From Butyrivibrio sp. INlla21 (GTDB lineage Bacteria; Bacillota; Clostridia; Lachnospirales; Lachnospiraceae), in assembly GCF_900116875.1 (NCBI RefSeq), contig NZ_FPCC01000015.1, positions 1 through 64,000 on the forward strand: 64,000 nt of DNA, read 5' to 3'. Below, piece by piece: positions 54,097 to 63,059 of the stretch. The position numbers and the translations under genes are program-made. Numbering within the stretch: the first letter of the stretch is position 1; each line of letters starts with the position of its first letter. The notes beneath the pieces were generated by a model that saw only the letters and a program-made list of their open reading frames with translations, was not told where the DNA came from and searched no databases.

Positions 54097-55776
54097 TCAA
54101 TTATTGGAGTCCATAATTATCGGCATGATCATCGGTCTTCTTTTTGTCTTCTTCCAAATATAATCGCTTAAGACGTCTTTGACAATATTTTTTAGTTTTC
54201 CCCAGTCGGTAATACCCTTATCAAGTGCCTCGGTAACCTCGTCGTAAACAAGATCCGTAGCATCGTCAATGAGTTTGTCGGACTCTCTTACATAAACAAA
54301 ACCTCTTGATACGATGCTGGGGCCTGATACAAGCGTTCCATTGGACTGATCCAGCCCGAATACAACTATTACAATTCCATCCTCGGCAAGATGCTGTCTG
54401 TCTCTGAGCACGACATTTCCTACATCTCCTACGCCAAGTCCGTCTACAAGAATAGCTCCGAAAGGAACCTTTCCGTTTATGGCAGCGCCTTCTCCGTTAA
54501 GCTCAAGAATATCACCGGAATGAAGAATAAAGATATTCTCCTTGGGTATTCCGAGATCCTTGGCTATTCTGCGCTGAGCCATAAGATGTCTATACTCTCC
54601 GTGAACGGGAATCGCATATTTGGGTTTAACCAAAGTATAAAGAAGCTTGATGTCTTCCTGACAAGCATGTCCCGAAACATGGACATCCTGGAATACAACA
54701 TCTGCACCCTTCATCTGGAGTTCATTAATTATATTGGTAACGGCCTTCTCATTACCCGGAATCGGATGTGATGAGAAAATAACCGTATCACCCGCGCCTA
54801 TAGTGATCTTCTTGTGCTGGCTGCTTGCCATTCTGCTGAGTGCAGCCATACTCTCTCCCTGGCTTCCCGTCGTAATGATGACGGTCTTGTTCTCAGGGTA
54901 GTTCTTGATCTGGTCAATATCGATAAGTGTATCATCAGGAACCTGTATACATTCAAGCTTCTGAGCTATATCGATAATGCTGACCATGCTTCGGCCCTCG
55001 ACCACAACTTTTCTGCCGAATTTGTGAGCAATGTTGATTATCTGCTGAACTCTGTCAACGTTGGAAGCAAAAGTCGCAACGATGATCCTTGAATTCTCGT
55101 GCTCTTCAAAAAGTGAGTTGAGCGCTCTTCCGACTGTCTTCTCGGAAGGAGTAAAACCGGGACGCTCTGCGTTGGTTGAATCGCACATGATACCAAGGAC
55201 ACCCTTTTTACCGATCTCAGCGAAACGCTGAAGATCTATGGGATCTCCGTAAACAGGTGTGTAGTCAACCTTAAAGTCTCCCGTATGCACGATCGTACCT
55301 GCAGGCGAATATATCGCAAGCGCTGCTGCATCAACGATCGAATGGTTGGTTCTTATAAACTCAACTCTGAACTGTCCAAGGTTAATGGACTGTCCAAACT
55401 TAACCACTTTTCTTCTTGTGCTCTTTAAAAGGTTATGCTCCTCGAGCTTGTGTTCAATTATACCCATTGTAAGCCTTGTTGCATATACGGGTACATTGAG
55501 TTCATGCAAAATATACGGAAGAGCACCGATATGGTCCTCATGTCCGTGGGTAATAACGAATCCTTTTACCTTATCAATGTTTTCCTGAAGATATGTGATA
55601 TCCGGAATGACAAGGTCGATTCCCAACATGTCATCGTCAGGGAATGCCAATCCGCAGTCAACCACAATAATACTGTCTTCATATCTGAAGGCAGTGATGT
55701 TCATTCCAATCTGCTCAAGACCACCCAAAGGAATGATCTGCAGCTTGGACGCATTTTCAATTTTCTTTTTGTTCAA
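54097..55776 (-). CDS. rnj: Ribonuclease J
   Basis: 559 residues. Metallo-beta-lactamase/beta-CASP fold with HGHEDHIG (about 77-84), the VHTGDFKVD motif, beta-CASP residues in TTGSQGE and SSHPIPGNE, HVSGHACQED and PVHGEYRHL. C-terminal dimerisation region. Endo/5'-3' exoribonuclease of mRNA decay and rRNA maturation. It sits inside the yrr-like block, between DUF1292 and the mltG-like gene. Confidence 0.97.
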   Translation of the reverse strand: MNKKKIENASKLQIIPLGGLEQIGMNITAFRYEDSIIVVDCGLAFPDDDMLGIDLVIPDITYLQENIDKVKGFVITHGHEDHIGALPYILHELNVPVYATRLTMGIIEHKLEEHNLLKSTRRKVVKFGQSINLGQFRVEFIRTNHSIVDAAALAIYSPAGTIVHTGDFKVDYTPVYGDPIDLQRFAEIGKKGVLGIMCDSTNAERPGFTPSEKTVGRALNSLFEEHENSRIIVATFASNVDRVQQIINIAHKFGRKVVVEGRSMVSIIDIAQKLECIQVPDDTLIDIDQIKNYPENKTVIITTGSQGESMAALSRMASSQHKKITIGAGDTVIFSSHPIPGNEKAVTNIINELQMKGADVVFQDVHVSGHACQEDIKLLYTLVKPKYAIPVHGEYRHLMAQRRIAKDLGIPKENIFILHSGDILELNGEGAAINGKVPFGAILVDGLGVGDVGNVVLRDRQHLAEDGIVIVVFGLDQSNGTLVSGPSIVSRGFVYVRESDKLIDDATDLVYDEVTEALDKGITDWGKLKNIVKDVLSDYIWKKTKRRPMIMPIIMDSNN

Positions 55777-55834
55777 AATTATTCCTCCATCTTTTGTAGA
55801 AAAGACGCAGAACCCAATAATAACCAGTTACCCG

Positions 55835-56098
55835 TTAAATATCGAGATCTATGTCGTCTTCTGAAAGCAGCTTGCGAAAAACGCCTGCGACCGCATCAAG
55901 TTCTTTTTCGTCATCTACGATCACATAAACCGCTTCTTCATCTTTAATATCGGAGTCATCGCGCAAAATGAGCGCTTCTCCGTCACCATCCTCTTCATCT
56001 GTTACAAGCAAATATGTTTTTGCACCAATAACTGTCTGTTCAAGGCAATAGAACTCAACAGGTTCTTCGCCGTCGGGACTAAAAATAATCTTTTCCAA
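55835..56098 (-). CDS. DUF1292 protein (YrzB-like)
   Basis: 87 residues, strongly acidic, with VEFYCLEQTVIGAKTYLLV and EALILRDDSDIKDEEAVYVIVDDE, the DUF1292 pattern. Cytosolic, function unknown. It is 12 bases after ruvX, as in many Firmicutes. Confidence 0.9.
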   Translation of the reverse strand: MEKIIFSPDGEEPVEFYCLEQTVIGAKTYLLVTDEEDGDGEALILRDDSDIKDEEAVYVIVDDEKELDAVAGVFRKLLSEDDIDLDI

Positions 56099-56110
56099 AT
56101 CGGTTTTCTC

Positions 56111-56533
56111 TCAATCTTTTCTGTTGTTCAGATAATCCTGAAGTATTATCTGAGCTGCGATCATATCTACGTATTCTTTTCTCTCGCGACCTCGTATTCC
56201 GAGTTCGTCCATTATCTCATCCGCCTCTACCGTGGTAAGGCGCTCATCCCACATTATTACGGGGATGTTTGTTCTTCTCTCAATCTTGTCCTTGAATTCA
56301 AGGCATAACTCTGATCGCACAGAAGGTGTGGTATCCATGTTAACAGGGAGTCCCAGAACTATCTTCTCGACTCCGTATTCCACAATAAGCTCCTCTATAC
56401 GTGCCAGTGTTTTTCTAAGTTTATTCTCTTCTTTTCTACGGATTATCTCTTTACCTTGAGCGGTAAGAAGAAGCGCATCGCTGATGGCTACTCCGACCGT
56501 CTTGGAACCGTAATCAAGCCCCATTATCCGCAT
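56111..56533 (-). CDS. ruvX: RuvX/YqgF-family RNase H-like nuclease
   Basis: 140 residues. [15 protein letters not shown] (first catalytic Asp), [20 protein letters not shown] and a final Asp in [15 protein letters not shown]. Putative Holliday-junction resolvase or 16S rRNA 5'-end processing enzyme. Essential in many bacteria. It is 9 bases downstream of ireB. Confidence 0.95.
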   Translation of the reverse strand: MRIMGLDYGSKTVGVAISDALLLTAQGKEIIRRKEENKLRKTLARIEELIVEYGVEKIVLGLPVNMDTTPSVRSELCLEFKDKIERRTNIPVIMWDERLTTVEADEIMDELGIRGRERKEYVDMIAAQIILQDYLNNRKD

Positions 56534-56542
56534 ATTATCGTA

Positions 56543-56818
56543 TTACTTTCTAGCCCAATCGTTGCTCTTGATGTACTCTGCAAGCATCTCTTCCACGAGT
56601 TCATCTCTCTCAACCTTCATAATAAGGCTTCTTGCACCCTTGTGGCTTGTGATATAAGTGGGATCTCCCGACATGATATATCCGACGATCTGGTTGACCG
56701 GATTGTATCCTTTCTCAAGAAGAGCATCGTATACCACAGAAAGAACCTTCTTAACACCTGTCTCGGGTTCAATCTCAACTTTAAAAAATTGGGTGTTTCC
56801 TAAATCCTGCTCTGCCAT
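56543..56818 (-). CDS. ireB: IreB-family regulatory phosphoprotein (DUF965)
   Basis: 91 residues: [18 protein letters not shown]...[29 protein letters not shown] in outline, the signature of the family. In Enterococcus, IreB is a substrate of the PASTA kinase IreK and lowers cephalosporin resistance. The start at 56818 is chosen because GGAG lies 6 bases upstream. The frame begins four codons earlier. Confidence 0.93.
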   Translation of the reverse strand: MAEQDLGNTQFFKVEIEPETGVKKVLSVVYDALLEKGYNPVNQIVGYIMSGDPTYITSHKGARSLIMKVERDELVEEMLAEYIKSNDWARK

Positions 56819-56909
56819 AGTATTCTCCATTCATATATTATTGAAGCGGACTTCTCTCTCCGCTTGGAATCTGTAAAAAACGGTACACAATTATTATGAC
56901 ATAAGAAAA

Positions 56910-58262
56910 TCAAATAAGCAACGTATCGGAGCTTAAGAAAGCTCTGGGTATAACAGTGGCAATCTCTCCTGAGCCCGCATTTTCAGGGGCTTCGTCGGGC
57001 ATAGGTGCTGCAATTCTGACATATCTGTCAGTATGCCCTATCATGTATCTCTTACCGCTTATTCTTTCCTCATCTTCCCATAGAACCGAAAGTTCTTTAC
57101 CAATGAAGAGTTCACGATAACACTCAGACTGCTTCTTTGTCAAATCAAGAAGCACATCGCTTCTGGCACTCTTTTCCTTGTCGGTGAGCTGATCCTTCAT
57201 TCCTGCCGCAACAGTTCCTTTTCTCGGAGAATACTTGAACACATGCATCTCGTAGAAATCGATCTCCTCGGAAAATTTTCTGCATTCTTCAAACTCTTCC
57301 TCGGTCTCTCCCGGGAATCCCACGATAATATCTGTCGTGATCGCAGGCTTATCGAAATACTCACGAAGAAGATCTACACCTTTTCTGAAATCGTCGGCTG
57401 TATAATGCCTGTTCATCCTCGCAAGCACACTGTCACATCCACTCTGAAGGGAAAGATGGAAATGGGGACAGAGTTTCTTTACAGCTGCAAGTCTCTTGAC
57501 GTTTTCTTCGGTCATTATCCTGGGTTCAAGAGAGCTTATTCTGATCCTGTCTATTCCTTCAATATCACCTATCTTCTCGATAAGCGGAATAAGGAGTTGT
57601 TCTCCGTTTTCCATCCCGTATGAGCTTATATGAATTCCCGTAAGGACAACTTCTCTACATCCTTTATTCGCAAGACCTTTTATCTCATCAAGGATATCCT
57701 TCATATCTCTGCTGCGCACTCTTCCTCTGGCATAAGGAATAACGCAATAAGTACAGAACTGATTGCAGCCGTCCTGAATCTTGATATAGGCTCTCGTATG
57801 CTCTGGAAGCTCAGAAAGCGTCATGTTCTCGTACTCATTCGTGTGATTTATGTCTATTATAGACGTTCCGTGAAGAGTCTTATCATCTTCCACGCTTCTG
57901 ATGTCTATAAATTCATCGAGTATCTCAACAATCTCGGATTTCTTGTTGTTTCCGACAGCAAGGTCAATGCTCTCATCCTTGAGCACACCCTCTTTTCCCG
58001 TCTCAACATAGCATCCGACCGCAACCACTATCGCATCCGGGTTCTCTTTCTTTGCTTTATGGAGCATCTGTCTGGATTTTCTGTCCGCGATATTGGTAAC
58101 CGTACAGGTATTTATGATATAGACATCGGCCTTATCGGAAAAAGGCACGATAATTCCGCCCGCTTCCTTGATTTTCTGTCCCATGACATCCATCTCGTAA
58201 TTATTAACTTTACAACCCAGATTGTGCATGGCAATCTTTAGTCCTGCGACGTTTTTTGGCAT
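56910..58262 (-). CDS. mtaB: tRNA (ct6A/t6A37) methylthiotransferase MtaB
   Basis: 450 residues. N-terminal UPF0004 domain (MHNLGCKVNNYEMD, NTCTVTNIADRKSRQ), radical-SAM cluster CNQFCTYCVIPYARG and a C-terminal TRAM-like part (YRELFIGKELSVLW). The HNLGCKVN form of the first cluster motif indicates MtaB rather than MiaB or RimO. Divergent from the HPr-like gene, with overlapping promoter regions. No good Shine-Dalgarno at its ATG. Confidence 0.93.
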   Translation of the reverse strand: MPKNVAGLKIAMHNLGCKVNNYEMDVMGQKIKEAGGIIVPFSDKADVYIINTCTVTNIADRKSRQMLHKAKKENPDAIVVAVGCYVETGKEGVLKDESIDLAVGNNKKSEIVEILDEFIDIRSVEDDKTLHGTSIIDINHTNEYENMTLSELPEHTRAYIKIQDGCNQFCTYCVIPYARGRVRSRDMKDILDEIKGLANKGCREVVLTGIHISSYGMENGEQLLIPLIEKIGDIEGIDRIRISSLEPRIMTEENVKRLAAVKKLCPHFHLSLQSGCDSVLARMNRHYTADDFRKGVDLLREYFDKPAITTDIIVGFPGETEEEFEECRKFSEEIDFYEMHVFKYSPRKGTVAAGMKDQLTDKEKSARSDVLLDLTKKQSECYRELFIGKELSVLWEDEERISGKRYMIGHTDRYVRIAAPMPDEAPENAGSGEIATVIPRAFLSSDTLLI

Positions 58263-58290
58263 TGACTTTTACACTTTCTACGTATACTAT
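58262..58290 (+). promoter_or_regulatory. Possible promoter of the HPr-like gene
   Basis: TTGACT (58262-58267), 17 bases, TACTAT (58285-58290), or TATACT (58283-58288) with a 15-base spacer. It overlaps the first codon of divergent mtaB. Confidence 0.45.
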
Positions 58291-58317
58291 GAAATAAAAG
58301 AAGGAGGTATTTGCGCA

Positions 58318-58548
58318 ATGAAGACCGTAAAAATTTCTTTAAATTCAATCGATAAGGTAAAATCTTTCGTAAATGACATCACAAAGTTTGATTATGACTT
58401 TGATCTTGTTTCAGGAAGATATGTTATCGACGCTAAGTCTATCATGGGTATTTTTTCACTCGATCTTTCTAAGCCTATCGATCTGAATATCCACGCTGAA
58501 GACGGCGCAGATGAGGTTCTTAATGTATTAAAGCCTTACATGATCTAA
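58318..58548 (+). CDS. HPr-like protein lacking the active-site histidine
   Basis: 76 residues with HPr length and fold pattern: RYVIDAKSIMGIFSLDL holds the regulatory-Ser region (Ser41 in KSIMG), followed by the IHAEDGADEVLNVLKPYM C-terminal helix. The first loop reads SLNSIDKVKSF, with no His near position 15, so PEP-dependent phosphotransfer is not possible. It may be a Crh-like regulator phosphorylated by HPr kinase. AAGGAGG lies 11 bases upstream. It has its own promoter and terminator. Confidence 0.8.
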   Translation: MKTVKISLNSIDKVKSFVNDITKFDYDFDLVSGRYVIDAKSIMGIFSLDLSKPIDLNIHAEDGADEVLNVLKPYMI

Positions 58549-58583
58549 TCTTTTTTGGATTAGATCCATAAAAAAGACATTTC

Positions 58584-58612
58584 AGACCATCCAATCTTGG
58601 ATGGTCTTTTTA
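58584..58612 (+). terminator. Terminator of the HPr-like gene
   Basis: Perfect 9-bp stem (AGACCATCC / GGATGGTCT) with a 6-base loop, followed by TTTTATTT. A weaker hairpin (GATCTAATC...GATTAGATC) precedes it around the stop codon. Confidence 0.9.
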
Positions 58613-58622
58613 TTTGAGCAGA

Positions 58623-58653
58623 GCACTTAGCGAGGTCTTTTCGAGCTTAGTGC
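58623..58653 (+). repeat. 31-bp imperfect palindrome, unit A
   Basis: Starts GCACTTA and ends TTAGTGC. The fold pairs positions 1-5, 7-9 and 12-13 with their mirror positions, leaving a T-T mismatch at 6/26 and tandem G-A/A-G at 10-11/21-22. Unit B has the same architecture with compensatory changes. A 14-bp direct repeat (GAGCAGAGCACTTA) at 58616-58629 overlaps its start and recurs at 58706-58719. Confidence 0.8.
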
Positions 58654-58666
58654 GAGCCATGGGGAT

Positions 58667-58697
58667 GCACTTAATGAGGTCCTTCCGAATTTAGTGC
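58667..58697 (+). repeat. 31-bp imperfect palindrome, unit B
   Basis: Same length, same conserved outer 7-mers, same GAGGTC block and the same T-T and tandem G-A mismatches as unit A. Pairs 8-24 and 9-23 change from G-C and C-G to A-T and T-A, and 13-19 from G-T to G-C. It lies 13 bp after unit A, between convergent genes. Confidence 0.8.
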
Positions 58698-58729
58698 ATA
58701 TCCCAGAGCAGAGCACTTATCACGCCCCT

Positions 58730-59932
58730 CTATTTTTCTATAACTATTACCTCATCAGTCTCAATAGCTGTCTTTACCAGCTCATCAATCTTCTCTGCGA
58801 GATTTTCCTCATGTTTTCTGATAATCTCAGCGCGAGGTTTGGTCACGGGATGCTTAGCAACAAAGATCGTGCAGCAATCCTCGTAAGGAAGAATGGAAGT
58901 CTCATAAGCATCAATCTTATAAGAAATATCAACAATATCCTGCTTATCAAATGCGATAAGAGGTCTGTAAACAGGGATATCCGTTACTACTTCACCCGTG
59001 CACATAAGGCTCTGCATTGTCTGAGAAGCGACCTGTCCGATACTCTCACCTGTCACAAGTCCCATACATCCTGTCTGTCCTGCGATGATATCAGCGATCC
59101 TCATCATATATCTTCTCATGATGATGGTAAGCTCATCGTGCGGACACTGCTTGTAGATATACATCTGAATATCCGTAAAGTTAATTACGTGGAGTCTGAC
59201 CTTGCCCGTGTACTTGGCGATAACTCCCGCAAGATCGATAACCTTCTGCTTAGCTTTCTCACTTGTATAAGGAGGAGCATTGAAATAAACAGCCTCGATA
59301 TCAACACCTCTTTTAGCGATCATGTATCCGGCAACCGGTGAATCGATTCCGCCTGACAAAAGAAGCATCGCTTTTCCTGCGGTTCCTATCGGCATTCCGC
59401 CGGGTCCCGGAATTACTTCGGAGAAAATGTTGAGTTTTTCTCTGATCTCTACATTTATGAGAATGTCGGGATTATGTACATCAACCGTCATCTCATCATA
59501 TGCATCAAGGATCTCTCCTCCGAGATGAGCCGCAAGCTCCATGGAATCCATGGGGAAGCTTTTATCAACACGTCTTACTTTAACCTTAAATGTCTTTTTC
59601 TTATCGGGATAAACTCCGTCAACGAAATCAACAACAGCCTTGGAAATGCCTGCAACATCGGGAAGATTACCGTCTCCGTTTCTCTCTATTGATACTGCGG
59701 GACAGATTCCCGTAACACCGAAGACAGTCTTGAGCTGATCCACAGTCTCGTTAAAATCAAAATTCTTGGCGTCAACATACATTCTTCCGTTAACTCTGGT
59801 TACGTTAAACTCACCGTCGCACTTGGAAAGAACACGCTCTATCTGCTTAACGAGCGCCTCCTCGAAAATGTATCTGTTTTTTCCTTTTACACCTATCTCC
59901 GCATACTTAATTACAAAAGCATGGTACTGCAT
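58730..59932 (-). CDS. thiI: tRNA 4-thiouridine sulfurtransferase ThiI
   Basis: 400 residues: ferredoxin-like and THUMP domains (about 1-165), then a PP-loop ATPase with SGGIDSPVAGYM and the active Cys in YEDCCTIF. The C-terminal rhodanese domain of E. coli ThiI is absent, as in Firmicutes, so a partner cysteine desulfurase must deliver sulfur directly. Such a gene lies 15 bases upstream. Makes s4U8 in tRNA. Confidence 0.96.
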   Translation of the reverse strand: MQYHAFVIKYAEIGVKGKNRYIFEEALVKQIERVLSKCDGEFNVTRVNGRMYVDAKNFDFNETVDQLKTVFGVTGICPAVSIERNGDGNLPDVAGISKAVVDFVDGVYPDKKKTFKVKVRRVDKSFPMDSMELAAHLGGEILDAYDEMTVDVHNPDILINVEIREKLNIFSEVIPGPGGMPIGTAGKAMLLLSGGIDSPVAGYMIAKRGVDIEAVYFNAPPYTSEKAKQKVIDLAGVIAKYTGKVRLHVINFTDIQMYIYKQCPHDELTIIMRRYMMRIADIIAGQTGCMGLVTGESIGQVASQTMQSLMCTGEVVTDIPVYRPLIAFDKQDIVDISYKIDAYETSILPYEDCCTIFVAKHPVTKPRAEIIRKHEENLAEKIDELVKTAIETDEVIVIEK

Positions 59933-59947
59933 ATATGATCCTCTTTC

Positions 59948-61105
59948 TTAATGGCGATAGAATTCTCTCATGGTCTCTACCTGTGAGCAGAGTGTATCCA
60001 GCAAAAGATCTATCTCTTCCTTTGTTGTCATAACCGACATACTGATACGAATCGTTGATTCAAGAAGCTCTCTCGGAACTCCGATGGCTTTGAGCGTATC
60101 GGATACATGAGGGTTGTTGGACGTGCATGCCGATCCCGCTGAAACATAAATACCCTTTCCGCTCAGCATGTTAAGAACCGTCTCCGCAGCAAGTCCTTTG
60201 ATGGAAAGACTGACTATATGCGGCGCTCCCTCATCGCATTTTGGTCCGTTTATCTTGATATCCGTAAGCCTCTCTTCGAGATTGTCTATCAGATATTTCT
60301 TAAGTTCATAAAGCTTTTCGCTGTGCTGCGAAAGTCCGTCGCAACACATCTTGGCGGCAAGCGCAAGTCCTGCGATACCGGGCACATTCTCGGTTCCGGA
60401 TCTCATTCCCTTCTGCTGCCCTCCGCCATAATTTATAGGAACTATCTTTGTTCCTTTTTTTACATATAAAAATCCGATTCCCTTAGGTCCGTGAATCTTA
60501 TGTCCGCTGACAGACAAAAGATCTATATTAAGCGCCCTCGGACGGATCAAAACCTTTCCGTAAGCCTGCACCGCATCTACATGAAAAACTATGTCTTTAT
60601 TAGCAGCCTTTATGATATTTCCGGCTTCCTCGACAGGCTCAATCGTTCCGATCTCATTGTTTACAAACATCAGTGAGACAAGAATGGTCTCGGGTCTGAT
60701 GGCTTCTTTTAACTCATTAAGATCGATCCTTCCGGTCTCATCGACAGAAAGGTATGTGATATCAAAGCCCTCTTTCTGAAGATATTCCATTGTTACAAGA
60801 ACAGCGGGATGCTCGATAGAGCTTGTTATGATGTGATTGCCGCGCCACTTATTGGCTCTTGCTGCACCTATTATCGCAAAATTATCGGACTCCGTTCCGC
60901 CCGATGTAAATACTATCTCACCCTGATCGACCTTAAGCGTTGATGCGATTGTTTCTCTTGCATCAGCTACTCTCTCTGCGGCAACGGCGCCCAAATGATG
61001 AACGCTTGATGGATTACCGTATTCTACAGTCATCTCCTTGGCAACAAGCAAAGCAACCTCATCAAAAGCTCTGGTCGTCGCCGAATTATCCAAATATGCT
61101 TCCAT
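59948..61105 (-). CDS. nifS: Cysteine desulfurase (NifS/IscS type), ThiI partner
   Basis: 385 residues. Begins AYLDNSATTRAF. PLP-binding Lys in SVSGHKIHGPKG. Active Cys in SAGSACTSNNP, with the short loop of class I enzymes. The tandem arrangement with thiI matches the NifZ-ThiI pair of B. subtilis for tRNA thiolation. Confidence 0.95.
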   Translation of the reverse strand: MEAYLDNSATTRAFDEVALLVAKEMTVEYGNPSSVHHLGAVAAERVADARETIASTLKVDQGEIVFTSGGTESDNFAIIGAARANKWRGNHIITSSIEHPAVLVTMEYLQKEGFDITYLSVDETGRIDLNELKEAIRPETILVSLMFVNNEIGTIEPVEEAGNIIKAANKDIVFHVDAVQAYGKVLIRPRALNIDLLSVSGHKIHGPKGIGFLYVKKGTKIVPINYGGGQQKGMRSGTENVPGIAGLALAAKMCCDGLSQHSEKLYELKKYLIDNLEERLTDIKINGPKCDEGAPHIVSLSIKGLAAETVLNMLSGKGIYVSAGSACTSNNPHVSDTLKAIGVPRELLESTIRISMSVMTTKEEIDLLLDTLCSQVETMREFYRH

Positions 61106-61108
61106 TTT

Positions 61109-61861
61109 TTATCCTTCTAAATGATACATTAGCCATGAAATAGCAGTAAATCCTGCTGTTTCGGTTCTGAGAATCCTCTTCCCGAGCGTTATGGGAAGTA
61201 TGCCGTTTTCTTTGCAAAGTGCAACCTCCTCTTCGGAAAAGCCTCCTTCGGGTCCGATAAACACACCTATACTCTGTCCCGGCTCTATGGATTCTATGAT
61301 CTTTTTGGTCTCATCTATATGCTCGGCAAGCTCATAAGGAATGAGCTTTACATCAAGTTCTTTTGCATATGCGACAGCCTGTTTTATCGTCATAGGCATT
61401 GTCACCTTGGGGATTACCGCTCTCTTACTTTGCTTGGCTGCAGCCTCCGATATCGCATTCCAGCGCTTTATCTTGTTCTCCGCTTTCTTTTCGTCAAGCT
61501 TAACGACACATCTTTTGGTAGACATGGGTATTATCTCAAATGCGCCAAGCTCTACGGCTTTCTGAATAATAAGTTCCATCTTGTCCACTTTGGGAAGTCC
61601 TTGGAAAAGATATATCTTGGACGGAAGTTCGTTCCCTACTTCCTCTACAAAACAAAGATTCCCTATAACGGATGATCCCGTTATCTCTTCTATCTCGTAA
61701 AAGAGTTCTCGTCCGTCGCCCTCTTCTCTGATGCTTACGGAAAACTGCTCTCCGACCTTCATTCTAAGGACATTAGCTATGTGATTGTAATCGTCTCCCG
61801 TTATCTCAACTTTTTTGAGATCGGCGGAAATAGCAGAACTATCAACAAAAAAATGATACAT
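61109..61861 (-). CDS. rsmE: 16S rRNA (uracil1498-N3)-methyltransferase
   Basis: 250 residues, SPOUT fold: N-terminal PUA-like domain, GPEGGFSEEEV and LGKRILRTETA (SAM-binding knot). The start at 61861 is chosen because the A of the prmA stop TGA is its first base (TGATG). The frame extends ten codons into prmA. PrmA-rsmE pairing is common in Firmicutes. Confidence 0.95.
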   Translation of the reverse strand: MYHFFVDSSAISADLKKVEITGDDYNHIANVLRMKVGEQFSVSIREEGDGRELFYEIEEITGSSVIGNLCFVEEVGNELPSKIYLFQGLPKVDKMELIIQKAVELGAFEIIPMSTKRCVVKLDEKKAENKIKRWNAISEAAAKQSKRAVIPKVTMPMTIKQAVAYAKELDVKLIPYELAEHIDETKKIIESIEPGQSIGVFIGPEGGFSEEEVALCKENGILPITLGKRILRTETAGFTAISWLMYHLEG

Positions 61862-62898
61862 CAATTTTTCCTCGAAGTAATTGAAACCCAATCTCCCTGG
61901 TGATGAATCTCCAAAATCTCAAGACCAGCATCCAGATGCGCCTTTTTAACCTCTTCTTCTTTGGTATTGATGATACCCGATGTGATATAGATACCGCCCT
62001 TTTTAAGCTGGTTCAGGATCACGGGTGTAAGGGGCACAAGAACGTTGGCAAGAATGTTTGCAACAACTATGTCGTACTTGTCGTAACCGACCTTATCCTG
62101 CACTTCTTTATCATCAATAATATTTCCGATGAGCATATCAAACTTATCGGGAGCAATCCCGTTGTTCTCCATGTTCTCTTTAACAGCGGGAACTGCGCAC
62201 TTATCAAGATCCGTTCCCATAGCATGCTTGGCACCGAACATAAGCGCAAGGATAGATAAAACTCCGCTTCCGGTTCCCACATCTAGGAGCTCGGTATCAG
62301 GCGTCACATACTTTTTTAGCATGCGGATGCAGAGCTGCGTTGTCTCATGCATACCTGTTCCGAAAGCCGTTCCCGGATCAATATGAAGGACCATCTCTGC
62401 CTTCTCTTTATCGGTATCAGTCTCTTTTTCCCATGAAGGAATAACGAGAATGTCATCTATATAAAACTTATGGAAATACTGCTTCCAGTTATTTATCCAA
62501 TCTATATCCTCTGTCACATCAACAGATATAGTGCCGTCTCCGATATCGGAAAAGCTTCTCAGTTCATCAAGCTTTTCTTTCATCTCTGACTGCACTTCTT
62601 CGGGAGTCTTCTTTATCTTAACGTACTCTCCGTTGTCATCCGGAAGCTCTATGGTAAGCATATTGTCATCATCAATCTCCAAAAAGAAATTGAGATATGC
62701 CGCGCCGCCTGTAAGCTCAGTATTGATCTTGTCAGGCTCAAGTTCGGGAGCATCAATAAACATCTGCTCCTTATCCGCTGTCGAAAGCGGAGCATTATCT
62801 TCAATCTGAGCGCCCTCAAGACCGATGTCCTGAAGGTAACTTACTATTATATCTTCCGATTCTTCATTGGTACGAACTCTAAAACGCATCCATTTCAT
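61861..62898 (-). CDS. prmA: Ribosomal protein L11 methyltransferase
   Basis: 345 residues. N-terminal substrate-binding domain (MKWMRFRVRTNEESED), HIDPGTAFGTGMHETT, SAM motif LDVGTGSGVLSILA and VANILANVLVPL. The start at 62898 has AGGTG 6 bases upstream. Upstream of it, 62899-63059 contains a dispersed repeat, a hairpin and the dnaJ terminator. Confidence 0.95.
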   Translation of the reverse strand: MKWMRFRVRTNEESEDIIVSYLQDIGLEGAQIEDNAPLSTADKEQMFIDAPELEPDKINTELTGGAAYLNFFLEIDDDNMLTIELPDDNGEYVKIKKTPEEVQSEMKEKLDELRSFSDIGDGTISVDVTEDIDWINNWKQYFHKFYIDDILVIPSWEKETDTDKEKAEMVLHIDPGTAFGTGMHETTQLCIRMLKKYVTPDTELLDVGTGSGVLSILALMFGAKHAMGTDLDKCAVPAVKENMENNGIAPDKFDMLIGNIIDDKEVQDKVGYDKYDIVVANILANVLVPLTPVILNQLKKGGIYITSGIINTKEEEVKKAHLDAGLEILEIHHQGDWVSITSRKN

Positions 62899-62913
62899 GA
62901 TAATCACCTATTT

Positions 62914-62950
62914 CAATGAGGTTCCGCTCTCGCATCCGCTCGCCGGAACT
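62914..62950. repeat. Dispersed 37-bp repeat, copy 2 (prmA leader)
   Basis: One base different from 49062-49098. It ends 16 bases before the prmA ATG on the minus strand and contains the GTTCCG...CGGAAC inverted repeat. Confidence 0.8.
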
Positions 62951-62995
62951 AAGTAGTACACCACGACTCGATAATACCGAGTCTGGTGATTACTT
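62951..62995. other. Imperfect hairpin between dnaJ terminator and the dispersed repeat
   Basis: Outer AAGTA/TACTT, CACCA-type and inner GACTCG/CGAGTC segments pair around ATAATA with a few mismatches. No function assigned. It may be part of the repeat-derived leader. Confidence 0.45.
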
Positions 62996-63032
62996 AAAAA
63001 ACTTCCGTAGTTATTATTCTAACTACGGAAGT
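62996..63032 (-). terminator. Terminator after dnaJ
   Basis: Perfect 13-bp stem (63001-63013 / 63020-63032) with a 6-base loop, followed by five T on the minus strand. Confidence 0.9.
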
Positions 63033-63059
63033 ATAACACAAATCGTTTTTTATGCAAAA

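Noticed and set aside
55777-55834. Riboswitch or T-box upstream of the core operons
   Set aside because: None of the intergenic gaps examined shows a recognisable riboswitch core or T-box sequence, and most are too short.
58694-59341. Plus-strand 215-codon ORF opposite thiI
   Set aside because: Antisense shadow beginning in the repeat region. thiI on the minus strand has the full set of motifs.
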